Shown here: in pieces, positions 1 to 9,785 of the stretch | Position numbering within the stretch: position 1 is the stretch's first letter | Layout: each line of letters opens with the position of its first letter | Source of the DNA: Symbiodinium natans | Lineage: Eukaryota; Sar; Dinophyceae; Suessiales; Symbiodiniaceae | Direction: 5' to 3' | Assembly (NCBI GenBank): GCA_905221605.1 | Contig: CAJNDS010000968.1 | Location: 838,371 to 868,318, forward strand | DNA length: 29,948 nucleotides | Notes under the pieces: generated by a model | Databases searched by the model: none | What the model was told of the DNA's origin: nothing | The model's input: only the letters and a program-made list of their open reading frames with translations | Made by a program: the position numbers and the translations under genes

Positions 1-20
1 GGACAGAGGGCACACAGCAT

Positions 21-65
21 TTATGAGGCGGGCGGCTCTGGCTTTCGCAGCTTCTCCAGCCGCAC
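21..65 (-). CDS. Candidate terminal exon fragment
   Basis: Minus-strand frame VRLEKLRKPEPPAS and stop, directly after the telomere-type tract. No good acceptor is seen. It could be the end of a downstream gene; short and uncertain. Confidence 0.3.
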   Translation of the reverse strand: MRLEKLRKPEPPAS

Positions 66-66
66 G

Positions 67-124
67 GTTTAGGGTTTAGGGTTTAGGGTTTAGGGTTTAG
101 GGTCTAGGGTCTAGGGTTTAGGGA
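67..124 (+). repeat. Interstitial TTTAGGG tract
   Basis: About eight units, two with TCTAGGG variants. A possible exon end lies to its left on the minus strand. Confidence 0.9.
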
Positions 125-516
125 CTGGTGTATGCGGTCCCCATTGATGTTGGCCAAGCTCTAACCCTAAACCCGAAATCACTTTGGGGGTCTGTTGCCT
201 GCTACTTGCATGTAGTTGCGGATTCTTACGAAATTGCGGCGGCTGTGTTATCCTAGTGCTCTGACCGTGGAGCAAGTACGAATGCTGACCAAGTCAAAAA
301 GTCCTCCAAAATAGACCCCAAACCCCCAAAGCCTGCGGGGTGGCTGTTCTTGGTTGAAACTACCTGGATCCAAACAGCCCTCACACCCTAAACCCTAAAC
401 CCTAAATCCTGTAGCCCCATGTCGGATGTGTGTGTGTGTGTTTAAGATCTAGGGTTGATGTGCTTGAGGACACACCTCAACCCGAACAGCCTGGGCGCTG
501 AGGCGCATTATGCTTG

Positions 517-566
517 AGGGTTTAGGGAACCTTAAACCCTAAACCCTAAACCCTAAACCCTAAAGG
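517..566. repeat. Converging TTTAGGG / CCCTAAA junction
   Basis: A single TTTAGGG unit is followed within a few bases by about five CCCTAAA units, the orientation of a head-to-head telomere fusion, on a very small scale. Confidence 0.8.
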
Positions 567-672
567 GCTGATGGCTGTTCTTCCCAAGTGGCTCCGCCCA
601 TCTTCCGTGATCAGCTTTTGGACCTCCCAAGGAACTGACTTCGGGAAGGAGGGAGTTCCAGAAGAATCCCTT

Positions 673-938
673 GTTTAGGGTTTAGGGTTTAGGGTTTTAG
701 GGTGTAGAGGTTAGGGTTGGAGAACCCCCTTCTATAAAACCCCAATATACAACAATGCTTGGTATAGAACCTGCCCTAATCCCTAAACCCTAAACCCTAA
801 AACCTAAGCCCCGGAAAAGGGACCCTTGATTTTTAGTTTCGAGACTCAAAGGGGAACAGGGTTTTGGGCGGATCGTGAGGGGTATGTTTAGGGTTTAGGG
901 TTTAGGGTTTGGGGTTTGGGGTTCAGGGCTTGGGGTTT
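673..938. repeat. Three small telomere-type tracts
   Basis: TTTAGGG at 673-715, CCCTAAA at about 777-806, and TTTAGGG with TTTGGGG variants at 886-938. Confidence 0.85.
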
Positions 939-1130
939 AGGACTTTTGGGCTTAGGAATTGGAAGAAGCGCATGTAGGTTGTCTCGTGGTTTTGGGTTTC
1001 AAAATTGAGGGGCTTAGGGTTAAGATTTTTGCTTTTAGTCAGGTTTTAGGCATTAAATTGTAAGTGGAGGTTCATGGATGCTGGCGAGGTTACACCTGTA
1101 GTTCCCGCACCCTAGACCATGTGGAAGGCA

Positions 1131-1175
1131 TCAACTACGCAGGGCAGGATTGGAGGGCTCCAGGAAACTCTTCAG
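1131..1175 (-). CDS. Candidate exon with stop
   Basis: LKSFLEPSNPALRS and TGA after an AG. The plus strand of the same island is also open (MWKASTTQGRIGGLQETLQ), so strand is uncertain. Confidence 0.3.
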   Translation of the reverse strand: MKSFLEPSNPALRS

Positions 1176-1449
1176 CTGCCCGACTGAAGCAAAAAAAGCA
1201 GTAGCAGCTTGAAATGTTAGGGCTCAGGAACTTAGGGATTCGGGGGGTCTAGGGTTTCGGGATTGCCCTAAACCCTAAACCCTCAATGGGGGGGGGCTTA
1301 ATCGGGGTGCAAAAGTATGGTTGTTATCGTGGAAGCCCTCAGCGGATATGGACCGACAAATCGAAAGCACGAGCTTTCTTTTCAGATGCTACTCATCGCG
1401 AGGCGGATAGCGAAGACCTTCCTGAGCAGCTTGCATCGGATGTATGTGG

Positions 1450-1545
1450 GTAGTTCTCTAAATTAGGGGTCCTTTTTGGGATCCAGTTTCAAAGGTGCTG
1501 CCTTGTAATGGGTACCCAAAAAGGCACCCTTATCTAGGAAACTAC
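1450..1545. mobile_element. Foldback element, 31-bp inverted ends
   Basis: Inverted arms at 1450-1480 and 1515-1545 match at 25 of 31 positions. Ends are GTAGTT and AACTAC, the same terminal hexamer as the 22938 element. No clear target-site duplication. Confidence 0.68.
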
Positions 1546-1698
1546 TCATGTGTGAAAGAGTGCCAGTTGGGAGGTCGAGGGTTTTGGGCTTAAGACTCTT
1601 GGAGCAGGACTTATATCTTGACGTATCTTGTATCCATCGGGACTTGGGAATGTATCCAGAGGACTAGATAAAATGCACGCCCAGTCTGCTGAGACTAC

Positions 1699-1743
1699 CT
1701 TGTTCAGCAGGTAGTGCCAAACTCCGGGGCGACAAAGCGACAT
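1699..1743 (-). CDS. Candidate exon ending at AACAAG|GTAGTC
   Basis: MSLCRPGVWHYLLNK with a good GT donor. The ATG may be internal. No family recognised. Confidence 0.38.
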
Positions 1744-2250
1744 CTTAACAGGCTGACCTCTCTAGGTTCCAAAGTAACTTAGGCGTAAACAGGGCCCCCT
1801 GAAACCTCAAAGCCTAAACCCTAAACCCTAAAAGCTAAACTCCTGTCCTATAAAACCGGGCTTCTTGCCGTCCCATCCCATGACCCCCCTTTAGATGCTG
1901 CAGCCATAACTCGAAAGTGCACCCTGACTGAGTTGTGTGGAATAATTGCCTCAGAACCCCAGACAAAGTGCATAGATCATTAGATCATCCTCTCAAACAC
2001 AGCAAGTCAGAGCGAAGAGATAAACTCTCACAATGGCATTCTGTCCTACTCTAAAACGAAGGCCGTGTTCTTAACGGCTTGGCCTGGGGCTTCAGGATTT
2101 CAGGGCTTTGGGGCTTCAGTATCTGACCCCAGGCCCTCTAAACCCTACGACCCTACGTCCGCTCCAAGCGTCGACCCTCGCGCAGGTCACGTCCCTTCTG
2201 CTGCAGGAGGCCGCTCCATCAGGGACCTCGATCGGACTCTGAGGTGCATT

Positions 2251-2345
2251 GGGTTTAGGGTTTAGGGTTTAGGGTTTAGGGTTTAGGGTTTAGGGTTTAG
2301 GGTTTAGGGTTTAGGGTTTAGGGTTTAGGGTTTAGGGTTTAGGGG
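2251..2345 (+). repeat. Perfect TTTAGGG array, about 13 units
   Basis: Uninterrupted seven-base repeats. Confidence 0.97.
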
Positions 2346-2540
2346 TTCTTCACGGTAACTTCATACGTATGGTATCTATGATGACAAACCATATTTGGGA
2401 TCGATACTACCAGACTTATGACTATCGTCCAAGTACAGAACAAGTAGTTTTCCAAAATTGCTTTAGGGTGAGGCTCAGGGAAAGTTCGACCCTCTGACTC
2501 ACGCTTACTCAAGGCTCAGCGCAACAATCTTACCGTAAAC

Positions 2541-2640
2541 CCATAACCCCTAAACCCTGAACTCCTGAAACCCCCCCCTGAACCCTGACCCCAAACCCTA
2601 AACCCTAAACCCTAAACCCTAAACCCTTAACCCCAAAGCC
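2541..2640 (-). repeat. Degenerate CCCTAAA tract
   Basis: Variant units (CCCTGAA, CCCCAAA) around a five-unit perfect core. Confidence 0.9.
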
Positions 2641-2685
2641 TTGAACCCTTAGAAAAGATCTCGGGCATGGGCCGGAAGCGACCAC

Positions 2686-2727
2686 CTGCGCAGCCACTCG
2701 AAGGGCTCTGGTGCCCAAAGCCCCGAC
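2686..2727 (-). CDS. Candidate 42-bp exon
   Basis: GCGAAG|GTC to GCGCAG|GTGGTC, phase 0 to 0, encoding VGALGTRALRVAAQ. Both splice sites fit the pattern proven in the TIR-like gene, and the start of the intron (GTGG) resembles the next exon start. Not identified. Confidence 0.48.
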
Positions 2728-2740
2728 CTTCGCGTTGCGG

Positions 2741-2935
2741 TTTAGGGTTTAGGGTTTAGGGTTTAGGGTTTAGGGTTCAGGGTTTAGGGTTTAGGGTTTA
2801 GGGTTAAGGGTTTAGGGTTGAGGGTTGAGGGTTGAGGGTTTAGGGTTCAGTGTTCGGGGTTTAGGGTTTAGGTTACGGTTTAGGGTTTATAGCATGTAGG
2901 GTTTAGGGTTTATGGGTTTATTGGGTTCAGGGTGG
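2741..2935 (+). repeat. Long variant TTTAGGG array
   Basis: Perfect units grade into TTGAGGG, TTCAGGG and TTAAGGG variants and run up to the CAT microsatellite. Confidence 0.93.
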
Positions 2936-2943
2936 GGTTGCTA

Positions 2944-2995
2944 TTCTCACTACCATCGTGGTCATCACCATCACCATCACCATCATCACCATCAT

Positions 2996-3074
<79 letters not shown>

Positions 3075-3075
3075 G
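2944..3075 (+). repeat. (CAT)n microsatellite
   Basis: More than 40 near-perfect triplets. It reads as a poly-His frame on the plus strand, but that frame begins and ends in repeat and is not supported as a gene. Confidence 0.95.
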
Positions 3076-3295
3076 TAGGGCCCTCACCATCACCACCACC
3101 GTCATCATTATGATCATATTGGGGTTCAGGGATTAGGAATTTCGGGTTATGGGGGGTATAAGGTGCGAGAGTGCGCGGATTGAGGGCGTAGGATGTGCAG
3201 GAATGAAGTGTTTGGTGAAAATAGGTCGGCTAGTTGGGGCTTCGCTATGCAGACAATGACAATGGTGTTTCGGGTTTCGGGTTTGGAAGGCTCTA

Positions 3296-3404
3296 AGGCT
3301 GCGGCCATATTGCTCCGCCGCTGGCCGCCACAGTGCGACGGAGCTCCTGGGCAAACTCCGCGCGCCACTCCCCCGATCCCGCTCGACCGTCTGACGTGAA
3401 GCCC
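3296..3404 (-). CDS. Candidate exon, soluble protein
   Basis: After TTCAAG|GGG the minus strand encodes GFTSDGRAGSGEWRAEFAQE and then LRRTVAASGGAIWPQP, with good amino-acid composition. Donor not resolved; a GC donor near 3301 or 3311 is possible. Two overlapping frames exist, and this one has the better acceptor. Confidence 0.55.
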
Positions 3405-3418
3405 CTTGAAGTTGGACA

Positions 3419-3637
3419 CCCTAAACCCTAAACCCTAAACCCTAAACCCTAAACCCTAAACCCTAAACCCTAAACCCTAAACCCTAAACCCTAACACCTA
3501 AACCCTAAACCCTAAACCCTAAACCCTAAACCCTAAACCCTAAACCCTAAACCCTAAACCCTAAACCCTAAACCCTAAACCCTAAACCCTAAACCCTAAC
3601 CCTAAACCCTAAACCCTAAACCCTAAACCCTAAACCC
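3419..3637 (-). repeat. CCCTAAA array, about 31 units
   Basis: Nearly perfect, with two single-base phase breaks. Confidence 0.97.
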
Positions 3638-3638
3638 A

Positions 3639-3722
3639 CGCTGCCCCACGACATCCCCTGCCCGCACTCCCAGTCCCACAGCTTGGTAGCCGAGCAACCA
3701 CATTTTTGTAAGAAGGGTACTT
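3639..3722 (-). CDS. Candidate exon between opposed arrays
   Basis: Minus strand open through the whole island (QKCGCSATKLWDWECGQGMS). Splice edges are not clear. Confidence 0.33.
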
Positions 3723-3723
3723 G

Positions 3724-3807
3724 TTTAGGGTTTAGGGTTTAGGGTTTAGGGTTTAGGGTTTAGGGTTTAGGGTTTAGGGTTTAGGGTTTAGGGTTTAGGG
3801 TTTAGGG
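3724..3807 (+). repeat. Perfect TTTAGGG array, 12 units
   Basis: Separated from the opposite-orientation array at 3419-3637 by an 86-bp GC-rich island. Confidence 0.97.
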
Positions 3808-3819
3808 GGACCCGTTTTT

Positions 3820-3950
3820 TGGGGGTTGGTTCCTTTATAAGGAAACCTAGGTTCAGGGCTTAGGGTTTAGTTTTGGGGGATTGGTTCCTGTATAAGGAAA
3901 CCTAGAACCCCAAAAAAGGGCAGAAGGGTACCACCGGGCTAGCAAGATCA
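3820..3950. mobile_element. Foldback element with internal palindrome duplicated
   Basis: TTGGTTCCTTTATAAGGAAACC and a near copy lie about 50 bp apart, each a dyad. The outer arms TTTTTTGGGGG and CCCCAAAAAA are complementary. The right side (AAAAAAGGGCAGAAGGGTAC) resembles the right part of the 25160 element. Confidence 0.5.
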
Positions 3951-4047
3951 GCTTTTGCTTTAAGGGTCCAGTGGTTTTCCAGTATTGAGCAGGCAGAACG
4001 AGGTGATCCCGACCCTAAACCTACGCCATATCAGCCCAAACCACCTC

Positions 4048-4173
4048 TTTAGGGTTTAGGGTTTAGGGTTTAGGGTTTAGGGTTTAGGGTTTAGGGTTTA
4101 GGGTTTAGGGTTTAGGGTTTAGGGTTTAGGGTTTAGGGTTTAGGGTTTAGGGTTTAGGGTTTAGGGTTTAGGG
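4048..4173 (+). repeat. Perfect TTTAGGG array, 18 units
   Basis: 126 bp without interruption. Confidence 0.97.
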
Positions 4174-4251
4174 AATGAACTCGAGGCTTCTGCTTGCCCA
4201 AAAGGGCGGAGGCACCATGCATACTGCCTCGGATTACGTATCTAGGGGATA

Positions 4252-4321
4252 GGATTAGGGTTTAGGGTTTAGGGTTTAGGGTTTAGGGTTTAGGGTTTAG
4301 GGTTTAGGGTTTAGGGATTAG
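4252..4321 (+). repeat. TTTAGGG array, about 10 units
   Basis: Near-perfect; ATTAGGG units at both edges. Confidence 0.95.
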
Positions 4322-4493
4322 GGGGACCCTTGGGGATATAGACCTTCTGAATAAGGTCTCTGTTTAAGAGAGCCAGAAGAGGGTAAAGAAGGGGTTCCCT
4401 TTTAAGGGTCCCCCTTATCCTACCTAGGAGTATCTTACTGACCCACAAATCTGTTGAACTCAGGCCTTGGGACTCTCAAACGGACTGACCCAA

Positions 4494-4576
4494 GGGTTTA
4501 GGGTTTAGGGTTTAGGGTTTAGGGTTTAGGGTTTAGGGCTTTAGGGCTTTAGGGGTTTAGGGGTTTAGGGGTTTAA
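4494..4576 (+). repeat. TTTAGGG array with 8-bp variants
   Basis: Perfect units change to CTTTAGGG and GTTTAGG forms toward the right end. Confidence 0.92.
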
Positions 4577-4773
4577 GGGTCACTCTCAAGCCCGTCCTCT
4601 TCGTGGCCCCAGAGCTTGCCAAAGAACACCGCGGGCTCGCGTGTGGGCGCTCCGTCGCCCAGCCATTCAAGGAACTCCGTGGCGGAGTCGTGTTCGTGCC
4701 TGGTCTTCAACGCCCGATGCTCAGAAGCCAAAAGCAACGTTTCAAGTGACTTGCTAAGAACCGCGTGGGTCAT
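4573..4773 (-). CDS. Candidate long exon
   Basis: Encodes SLETLLLASEHRALKTRHEH, then DSATEFLEWLGDGAPTREP and AVFFGKLWGHEEDG. Charge pattern and third-position GC look coding. The start near 4762 and a GC donor near 4586 are possible. Product not recognised. Confidence 0.55.
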   Translation of the reverse strand: MTHAVLSKSLETLLLASEHRALKTRHEHDSATEFLEWLGDGAPTREPAVFFGKLWGHEEDGLESDP

Positions 4774-5071
4774 CTTAACAACAACCTACAGCATGTGGGT
4801 TCAGATGACTTCGTAAGCAATCATCCCTAAACCTAATCACCCTGAACGCTAAACCCTAAACTATATAGACCTCAGCATAAGGTGTGCAGTTTCAGGAAAG
4901 ACTTTAGTCTTCCGGCCGGGTAGCGGATCTCAGGTCTTGGGTTAGCCATTCTTGCTCTACAGCCCCCGCCCCCTTCCCCCCCACCCAATGAAAGCAAACA
5001 TCAAAATCAGCCAGCCCCCTAGATCCCAAACGCCCTCCCCCGCCTCTCCTTCTCCTTCCCCCCCGAACGAA

Positions 5072-5300
5072 AGCCCTAAACCCTAAACCCTTAAACCCTG
5101 AACCCTAAACCCTAAACCTTAAACCCAAAAAACCTGTCGCACCAGGCGGCAAGGCCCACTCCAGATTTTCACGCCCGGACTCCACGAGGCGGCAGAAGCC
5201 TCCAGGAGTCAGCCAGGAATGGTTGGGGTTTGGGGTTTGGGGTTTGGGGTTTGGGGTTTAGGGGTTTGGGGGTTTGGGGTTGGGGGTTTGGGGTTTATAG
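5072..5300. repeat. Opposed tracts around a candidate exon
   Basis: CCCTAAA units at 5072-5126 and TTTGGGG/TTTAGGG variants at 5224-5300 flank the 5134-5199 coding-like island. Confidence 0.88.
5134..5199 (-). CDS. Candidate 66-bp exon
   Basis: CTGGAG|GCT to GACAG|GTTTTT, encoding FCRLVESGRENLEWALPPGA. Both edges fit the local splice rules and it sits between CCCTAAA and variant TTTAGGG tracts. Confidence 0.52.
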
Positions 5301-5628
5301 GGGTTTAGGCTTTAGGCTGGGGCTTTCGGCCTGTTGACGTGCTAGGGGCGTTTGGGGGTCTGCAAGGCTTCTGGGGGAGGGCTCCAGCACTTCCTTGCGA
5401 ATGACGCCCAAAACCCGAATCTCTGGTGCCCTTCGGTCGAACATGGGATTGGATTCTGGGTTTTGAGTTTAGGGTTTAGGGTTTAGGGTTTAGGGTTTAA
5501 CGAGCCAGAAAAACAACTGGATTGCAGGAGTCTTTGTGGCGGGAAAGGCAGGCTCGAGACTTGCTCAGCTACTGGGTCCATGTCTGGTTCTACTTTTTAG
5601 GGGTTTAGGGTTTAGGGTTTATGGTTTA

Positions 5629-5762
5629 GGAGGTTCATGGTACTTATTAACCAATTGTAACCGTACTTATAACTGCACTTATAACCCTATTAGGGCACTT
5701 AAGGGGCTTATAAGTGGGTTATGAATACGGTTATAGCTGGTGAAAAAGTACCATGAACATCC
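5629..5762. mobile_element. Foldback element, about 55-bp arms
   Basis: The two arms are inverted repeats of about 55 bp with roughly 80 percent identity, starting GGAGGTTCATGGTAC and ending GTACCATGAACATCC, so almost the whole 134 bp can fold into a hairpin. The left edge joins a TTTAGGG-type tract. Confidence 0.72.
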
Positions 5763-5849
5763 AAGTAGCGATAAGTAGGGCTTCCAAGGCTTTAAGAAGG
5801 ATATGGCTAGAGTTGCCATGCTTATCACCCAGCCTATCGTAAGACCCAT

Positions 5850-6055
5850 CAAACCCTAAACCCTAAACCCTAAACCCTAAACCTCAAACCCTAAACCCTA
5901 AACCCTAAACCTGCCACCTGCCTTTCAAAGGGTCCCGGCTCAGCCCAGCGGAGCCAAGCCCAATCTGAGTCAGGGAAGGTGCCAGGAGGGTCGGTTAGGG
6001 TTCGGGGTTCGGGGTTTAGGGTTTAGGGTTTAGGGTTTAGGGTTTAGGGGTAGGG
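5850..6055. repeat. Opposed tracts around a candidate exon
   Basis: CCCTAAA at 5850-5911 and TTCGGGG/TTTAGGG at 5998-6053 flank the 5918-5964 island. Confidence 0.88.
5918..5964 (-). CDS. Candidate exon, Trp-rich
   Basis: Encodes WAWLRWAEPGPFERQ up to CAG|GTGGCA. The frame extends upstream as DPPGTFPDSD, so the acceptor (CTCAG|AT) is uncertain. Confidence 0.42.
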
Positions 6056-6140
6056 TTTATGGGGTCGGTTTGGGTTTAGGGCTGCGGGCTTAGGGTCGAG
6101 GTTTGGGACCTTGCTACCTTCTGGGGGTGCGGGGGAGGCA

Positions 6141-6163
6141 GGGGGGGGGGGGGGGGGGGGGGG
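6141..6163 (+). repeat. Poly-G run
   Basis: More than 20 consecutive G with one C near its end; complement of the poly-C runs elsewhere. Confidence 0.9.
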
Positions 6164-6617
6164 CGGGAGGAGGCCAATAAAGTTCTACTAGAAGGGCGCC
6201 TAGATTCCGAGATTTCACGGGAGCAGGGAGGGGTTGGGCTGTTTAGGCTTTAGGGCTTCGGGAAGTTTCGGGTTTAGGGTTTCGGGTTTAGGGCTTAGGG
6301 AAGTTTCGGGTTTAGGGTTTAGGGTTTAGGGCAGGCAGCTGAAGACTTGCGTGTAGATACATCTAACTGTCCGTCTATGTTTACACAAGTCATGTTTCGA
6401 GATGGGCTGAGGGAAGTTGAGATTCTTAGTGTTGGTTAGCAGGGAATCAGGGAATTATAGGGCCCTATATATACCCGTTAAGGGATCATATAGGGTCCCT
6501 CGTGGGAAGGTCGGGGTTCTGAGTGGTGAGGTTTCCCTACGAGACCGGAAACTCTAGCAGGTGCAGGGGCGAGGGTTCGCGGCACAGCTTGTCACACGAA
6601 AGCAGCTACCCTGAACA

Positions 6618-6713
6618 GGGTTTAGGGTTTAGGGTTTAGGGTTTAGGGTTTAGGGTTTAGGGTTTAGGGTTTAGGGTTTAGGGTCCTAAACCCGAAACCC
6701 GAAACCCTAAACC
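6618..6713. repeat. Head-to-head TTTAGGG / CCCTAAA junction
   Basis: About nine perfect TTTAGGG units meet CCTAAACCCGAAACCC units with one extra T between. This is the orientation expected of fused chromosome ends or of a hairpin-forming inverted repeat. Confidence 0.93.
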
Positions 6714-6719
6714 GCAACT

Positions 6720-7081
6720 TCCTCGGACTGCTTGACAAGATGTCCTCGATGCTCGGCCAACCCAAAAACCCCTATGCTTGGGGGTTTAGGGTTTCGGGTT
6801 TGGGTTGCGGGTTGAGGGTTACAAAGGTATGGCAACTACTTGCCAGAACCTTCTGCCGGGCACTTCGAACCCCACTTCAAAACATTTCATGAACTTCCAA
6901 GTCAACCCTATAAGCCCCGAAACCCTAAACCCTATAAGCCCTGAAACCCCACAGACTGGCGCCCCTGGCTTCGTGGTTGGCACCGAATACAGGGGCCTTC
7001 ATAATTAGAACAGTTGGGCGTTTTTGATATAGGGACCTTCAGGGGATACCAACCCTAAACCCGAAAGACCCTAAACCCTAA
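6720..7081. other. Mixed island, possible minus exon
   Basis: Near 6895-6830 the minus strand encodes FMKCFEVGFEVPGRRFWQVV. At 6724-6775 the plus strand encodes NFLGLLDKMSSMLGQPKNPY. A motif ATACAGGGGCCTTCAT at about 6987 recurs near 15948 and 15991. No model is proposed. Confidence 0.35.
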
Positions 7082-7466
7082 GTATTTATTCCGAGTCCTA
7101 GAGTACATGGGAAGAGTTAAGGGTCTTGGGCTTTCGTTTGACATCCGTGGCAGGCCTTCAATTGACGTTTTCGAGTCGGATCCAAGATCTTTGAGTCCGG
7201 GCCGGCTGCGTGCACAGGGATCTGTGCACGCATCTAGAGTCTGGGCACTATGTCATACTGTCATACTCCATGCAGCACCGCACTTCCATGTGGAAGCGGA
7301 TTTATGCTCGTAGGCAGCCGTCATCTTGGGAGACGCTGCACACGAATTCAATCCAAAAATGCCTGTGACCCGGTGTCTGTGCCAATGTCCTAAACTTTCA
7401 GAACTCTGGCATACGGTTCCCGGGAACTAACTAAGCGCTACAACAACGGTGCGGGTGCTGAGCAAG
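7082..7466. other. Downstream flank of TIR-like gene
   Basis: No telomere-type tract and no convincing exon. It includes a near-palindrome GTGCACAGGGATCTGTGCAC at about 7210-7229. Probably 3-prime UTR and intergenic sequence. Confidence 0.45.
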
Positions 7467-7584
7467 TCAGTCAGCCGACTTGGTCATTTCCACGGGGATC
7501 TTTGGCAGAGTTCGCCACACAAGCAGAGCAAGGGTGAACGACGGCATCGCAAATAGCAGCCCGGCCACAATACGCATCTCAGGC
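7467..7584 (-). CDS. TIR-like gene, terminal exon 19
   Basis: 118 bp from AACTAG|GCC to the stop TGA. It encodes PEMRIVAGLLFAMPSFTLAL, then LVWRTLPKIPVEMTKSAD. A last hydrophobic helix with a basic flank makes a plausible C-terminus. About 150 bp beyond it without a good frame may be the 3-prime UTR. Confidence 0.82.
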
Positions 7585-9743
7585 CTAGTTCATGGTTGGG
7601 ATAATACTAAACATGTAACTTCATCTTCCTTATTGGGTTTGAAGTACCCTTAAAAATGTAAAATGGTACCCAGCTATGACAAAGAGGCAGGAGCACTGAG
7701 AAGAGGCTCACATCCCAGACCACGTGCGCTATCCAGAGGCACGCCGCCCCAAACACAACGAGCACTGAGACAAGGCACTCCAGGAGTTGAAAACGTTGCT
7801 TCCTGCGTGTCCAGTAGACGGATCGGACCACAAGCCTTTGTTTCTGTTCACGGGAGATTTTGTCGGGATTTCTTGCATATTCTAAACCCTAAACCCTAAA
7901 CCCCAAACCCCAAACCCCAAACCCCAAACCCTAAACCCTAAACCCTAGTAGGGTTCAAAGGATGATACAACAAACCAGCCGCAAAAGTGTGCTCTTGAGC
8001 ATCCTGGTAGCAGCATCAATGTCGGGGATATGGCAAACCAATAGGTCAAACCTGGTTCATGGTTGGGATAGCATCAAAGACTTAAGTTTCTATCCCTTAT
8101 CGAGTTTAAGTATAGGGGCCCCGTTACTACACAAACTTTAGGCAAGGGAGCTCTAACCTAATCCGTAAGAGTTTTATAACCCAATTTAGGACCCTTATAA
8201 ACCCTATTTACAACTACCGGGCCCCTACATTCTATGTGCCCCTAAACCCTAAACTCCCTAAACTCCCTAAACTCCCTAAACCCTAAACCCGTAAGAATGA
8301 AAAATGTTACCCCACTGTGACAAAGAAACCACGCATCAAGTTGTGCACAGCCACTGCGGCGTTGCCGCGGAGGATCCAGTGGGAGGCCAGGTCGACGTAG
8401 CCCCAAAACTGGGGTCAGGAAGCTGGGTTTAGGGTTTAGGGTTTAGGCTTGCCTTAATCATCAGAACAGTGTTTTGGGGGGTTATGATGGTATACCTATA
8501 AAGTGACGAATGAGGGAATACTGTTTGTAATTCTTCCGACTCCTAAACCCTAAACCCCAAACCCTAAACCATAAACCCCTATGTTCAGGGCAGGCTCAGG
8601 GGAGGTCGGGCTCTACTGGTGGGGTGAACGTACTTGTTACCTTTAAGCAGCTTCGCAACTTCATGAGCGCCGTTCGCGCCTTCCGATTTAGGGTTTAGGG
8701 TTTAGGGTTTAGGGTTTAGGGTTTAGGGTTTGGGGTTTATATAGGGTTTAGGGTTTGCTGATGCCAACAGCTTGCACAAACAACTGCATGGCGACGCGGC
8801 CAAGGCACAACAGGAGCGCTGAATGCAACCACTGACCCGTAGGAAAACACCTGCGGGCACGGGCTGACCCAGAACCAGGGTTTTGGGTTCAGATGGGTTT
8901 AGGGTTTAGTGAATCCAAAACCCAACATCACTGCGAACCGTGCTTCAGTGATGAGGGCCACCCTGGGAGAACAAAAGCTTTCTTGAGGGTTTAGGGTACA
9001 TTCGGGTTCAGGGTTTAGGGTTTAGGGTTTAGGGTTTAGGGTTTAGGGTTTAGGGTTTAGGGTTAGGGCTTAGGCAGCAGCAACCAAGCGCGGCAAGAAG
9101 CAACAACAAGGACAAGCAGGGAGAACACGGCCAATGGCCAACCAACATTGAAACATTGAACAGAATCAGCAAAACAACTTCACAAAATATACAGCCGTAG
9201 TAAGCAAACAGCAAGGATCCATGCCGAAAGAGAGTTGCCCCGCGAAATGTGTCTTAGCAGTACCAGCGTGCTTGTTTCCATGCGAGCAGGTGTTTCGTGA
9301 CCTCTGCAAATGCATGGCTTTCGCGGCGGGTCGCACCCTAGCTTGACTTCTGCTGAAACGCTGCGCACGTGCGGTGCTTGGGAAGCCCCATATGCCCTGG
9401 GCGAAAAAACATCAAAAAAACAAAAAAAAACAAAACATGATAACAAAACAAATAGACAGCCGTAGTAAGCAAGCAACAATGATCCATGCGGAAAGAGAGC
9501 ACACCACAACACTGACAAAAAGCATCAACACACAAGGAAACAACGGAACTGCTCAGGGCAACAATCAAAAACAAAATGCCTGCGAGAGGACGATCGGGGA
9601 GGAGAGCCGAAGTAACACGATTCCTCCAAGTGTTGGCCCAGGAAATGTTTCTTAGCAGCACGAGCGGGGTTGCTTCCATACGAGCAGGTGTTTCGTGACC
9701 TCTGCAAATGGAGGTTTACGAAAACAAGGGACCCATAACATGC

Positions 9744-9785
<42 letters not shown>

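Noticed and set aside
2912-3136. Plus-strand 74-codon frame with a long His run
   Set aside because: It is a (CAT)n microsatellite read in one frame, entered from telomere-type repeat, with no splice or start context.
6805-7008. Plus-strand 67-codon gene
   Set aside because: The right half is translated CCCTAAA/CCCTGAA repeat (S-P-E-T-L-N-P pattern), and the minus strand of the left half looks at least as coding-like.
9180-9679. Overlapping 93-113 codon frames on both strands
   Set aside because: They lie inside the intron between exons 13 and 14 of the TIR-like gene, in a duplicated non-coding block, and look like chance frames.
9525-9776. Minus-strand frame beginning with a Gly run
   Set aside because: The Gly run is the complement of the poly-C tract; the rest overlaps the duplicated intronic block.
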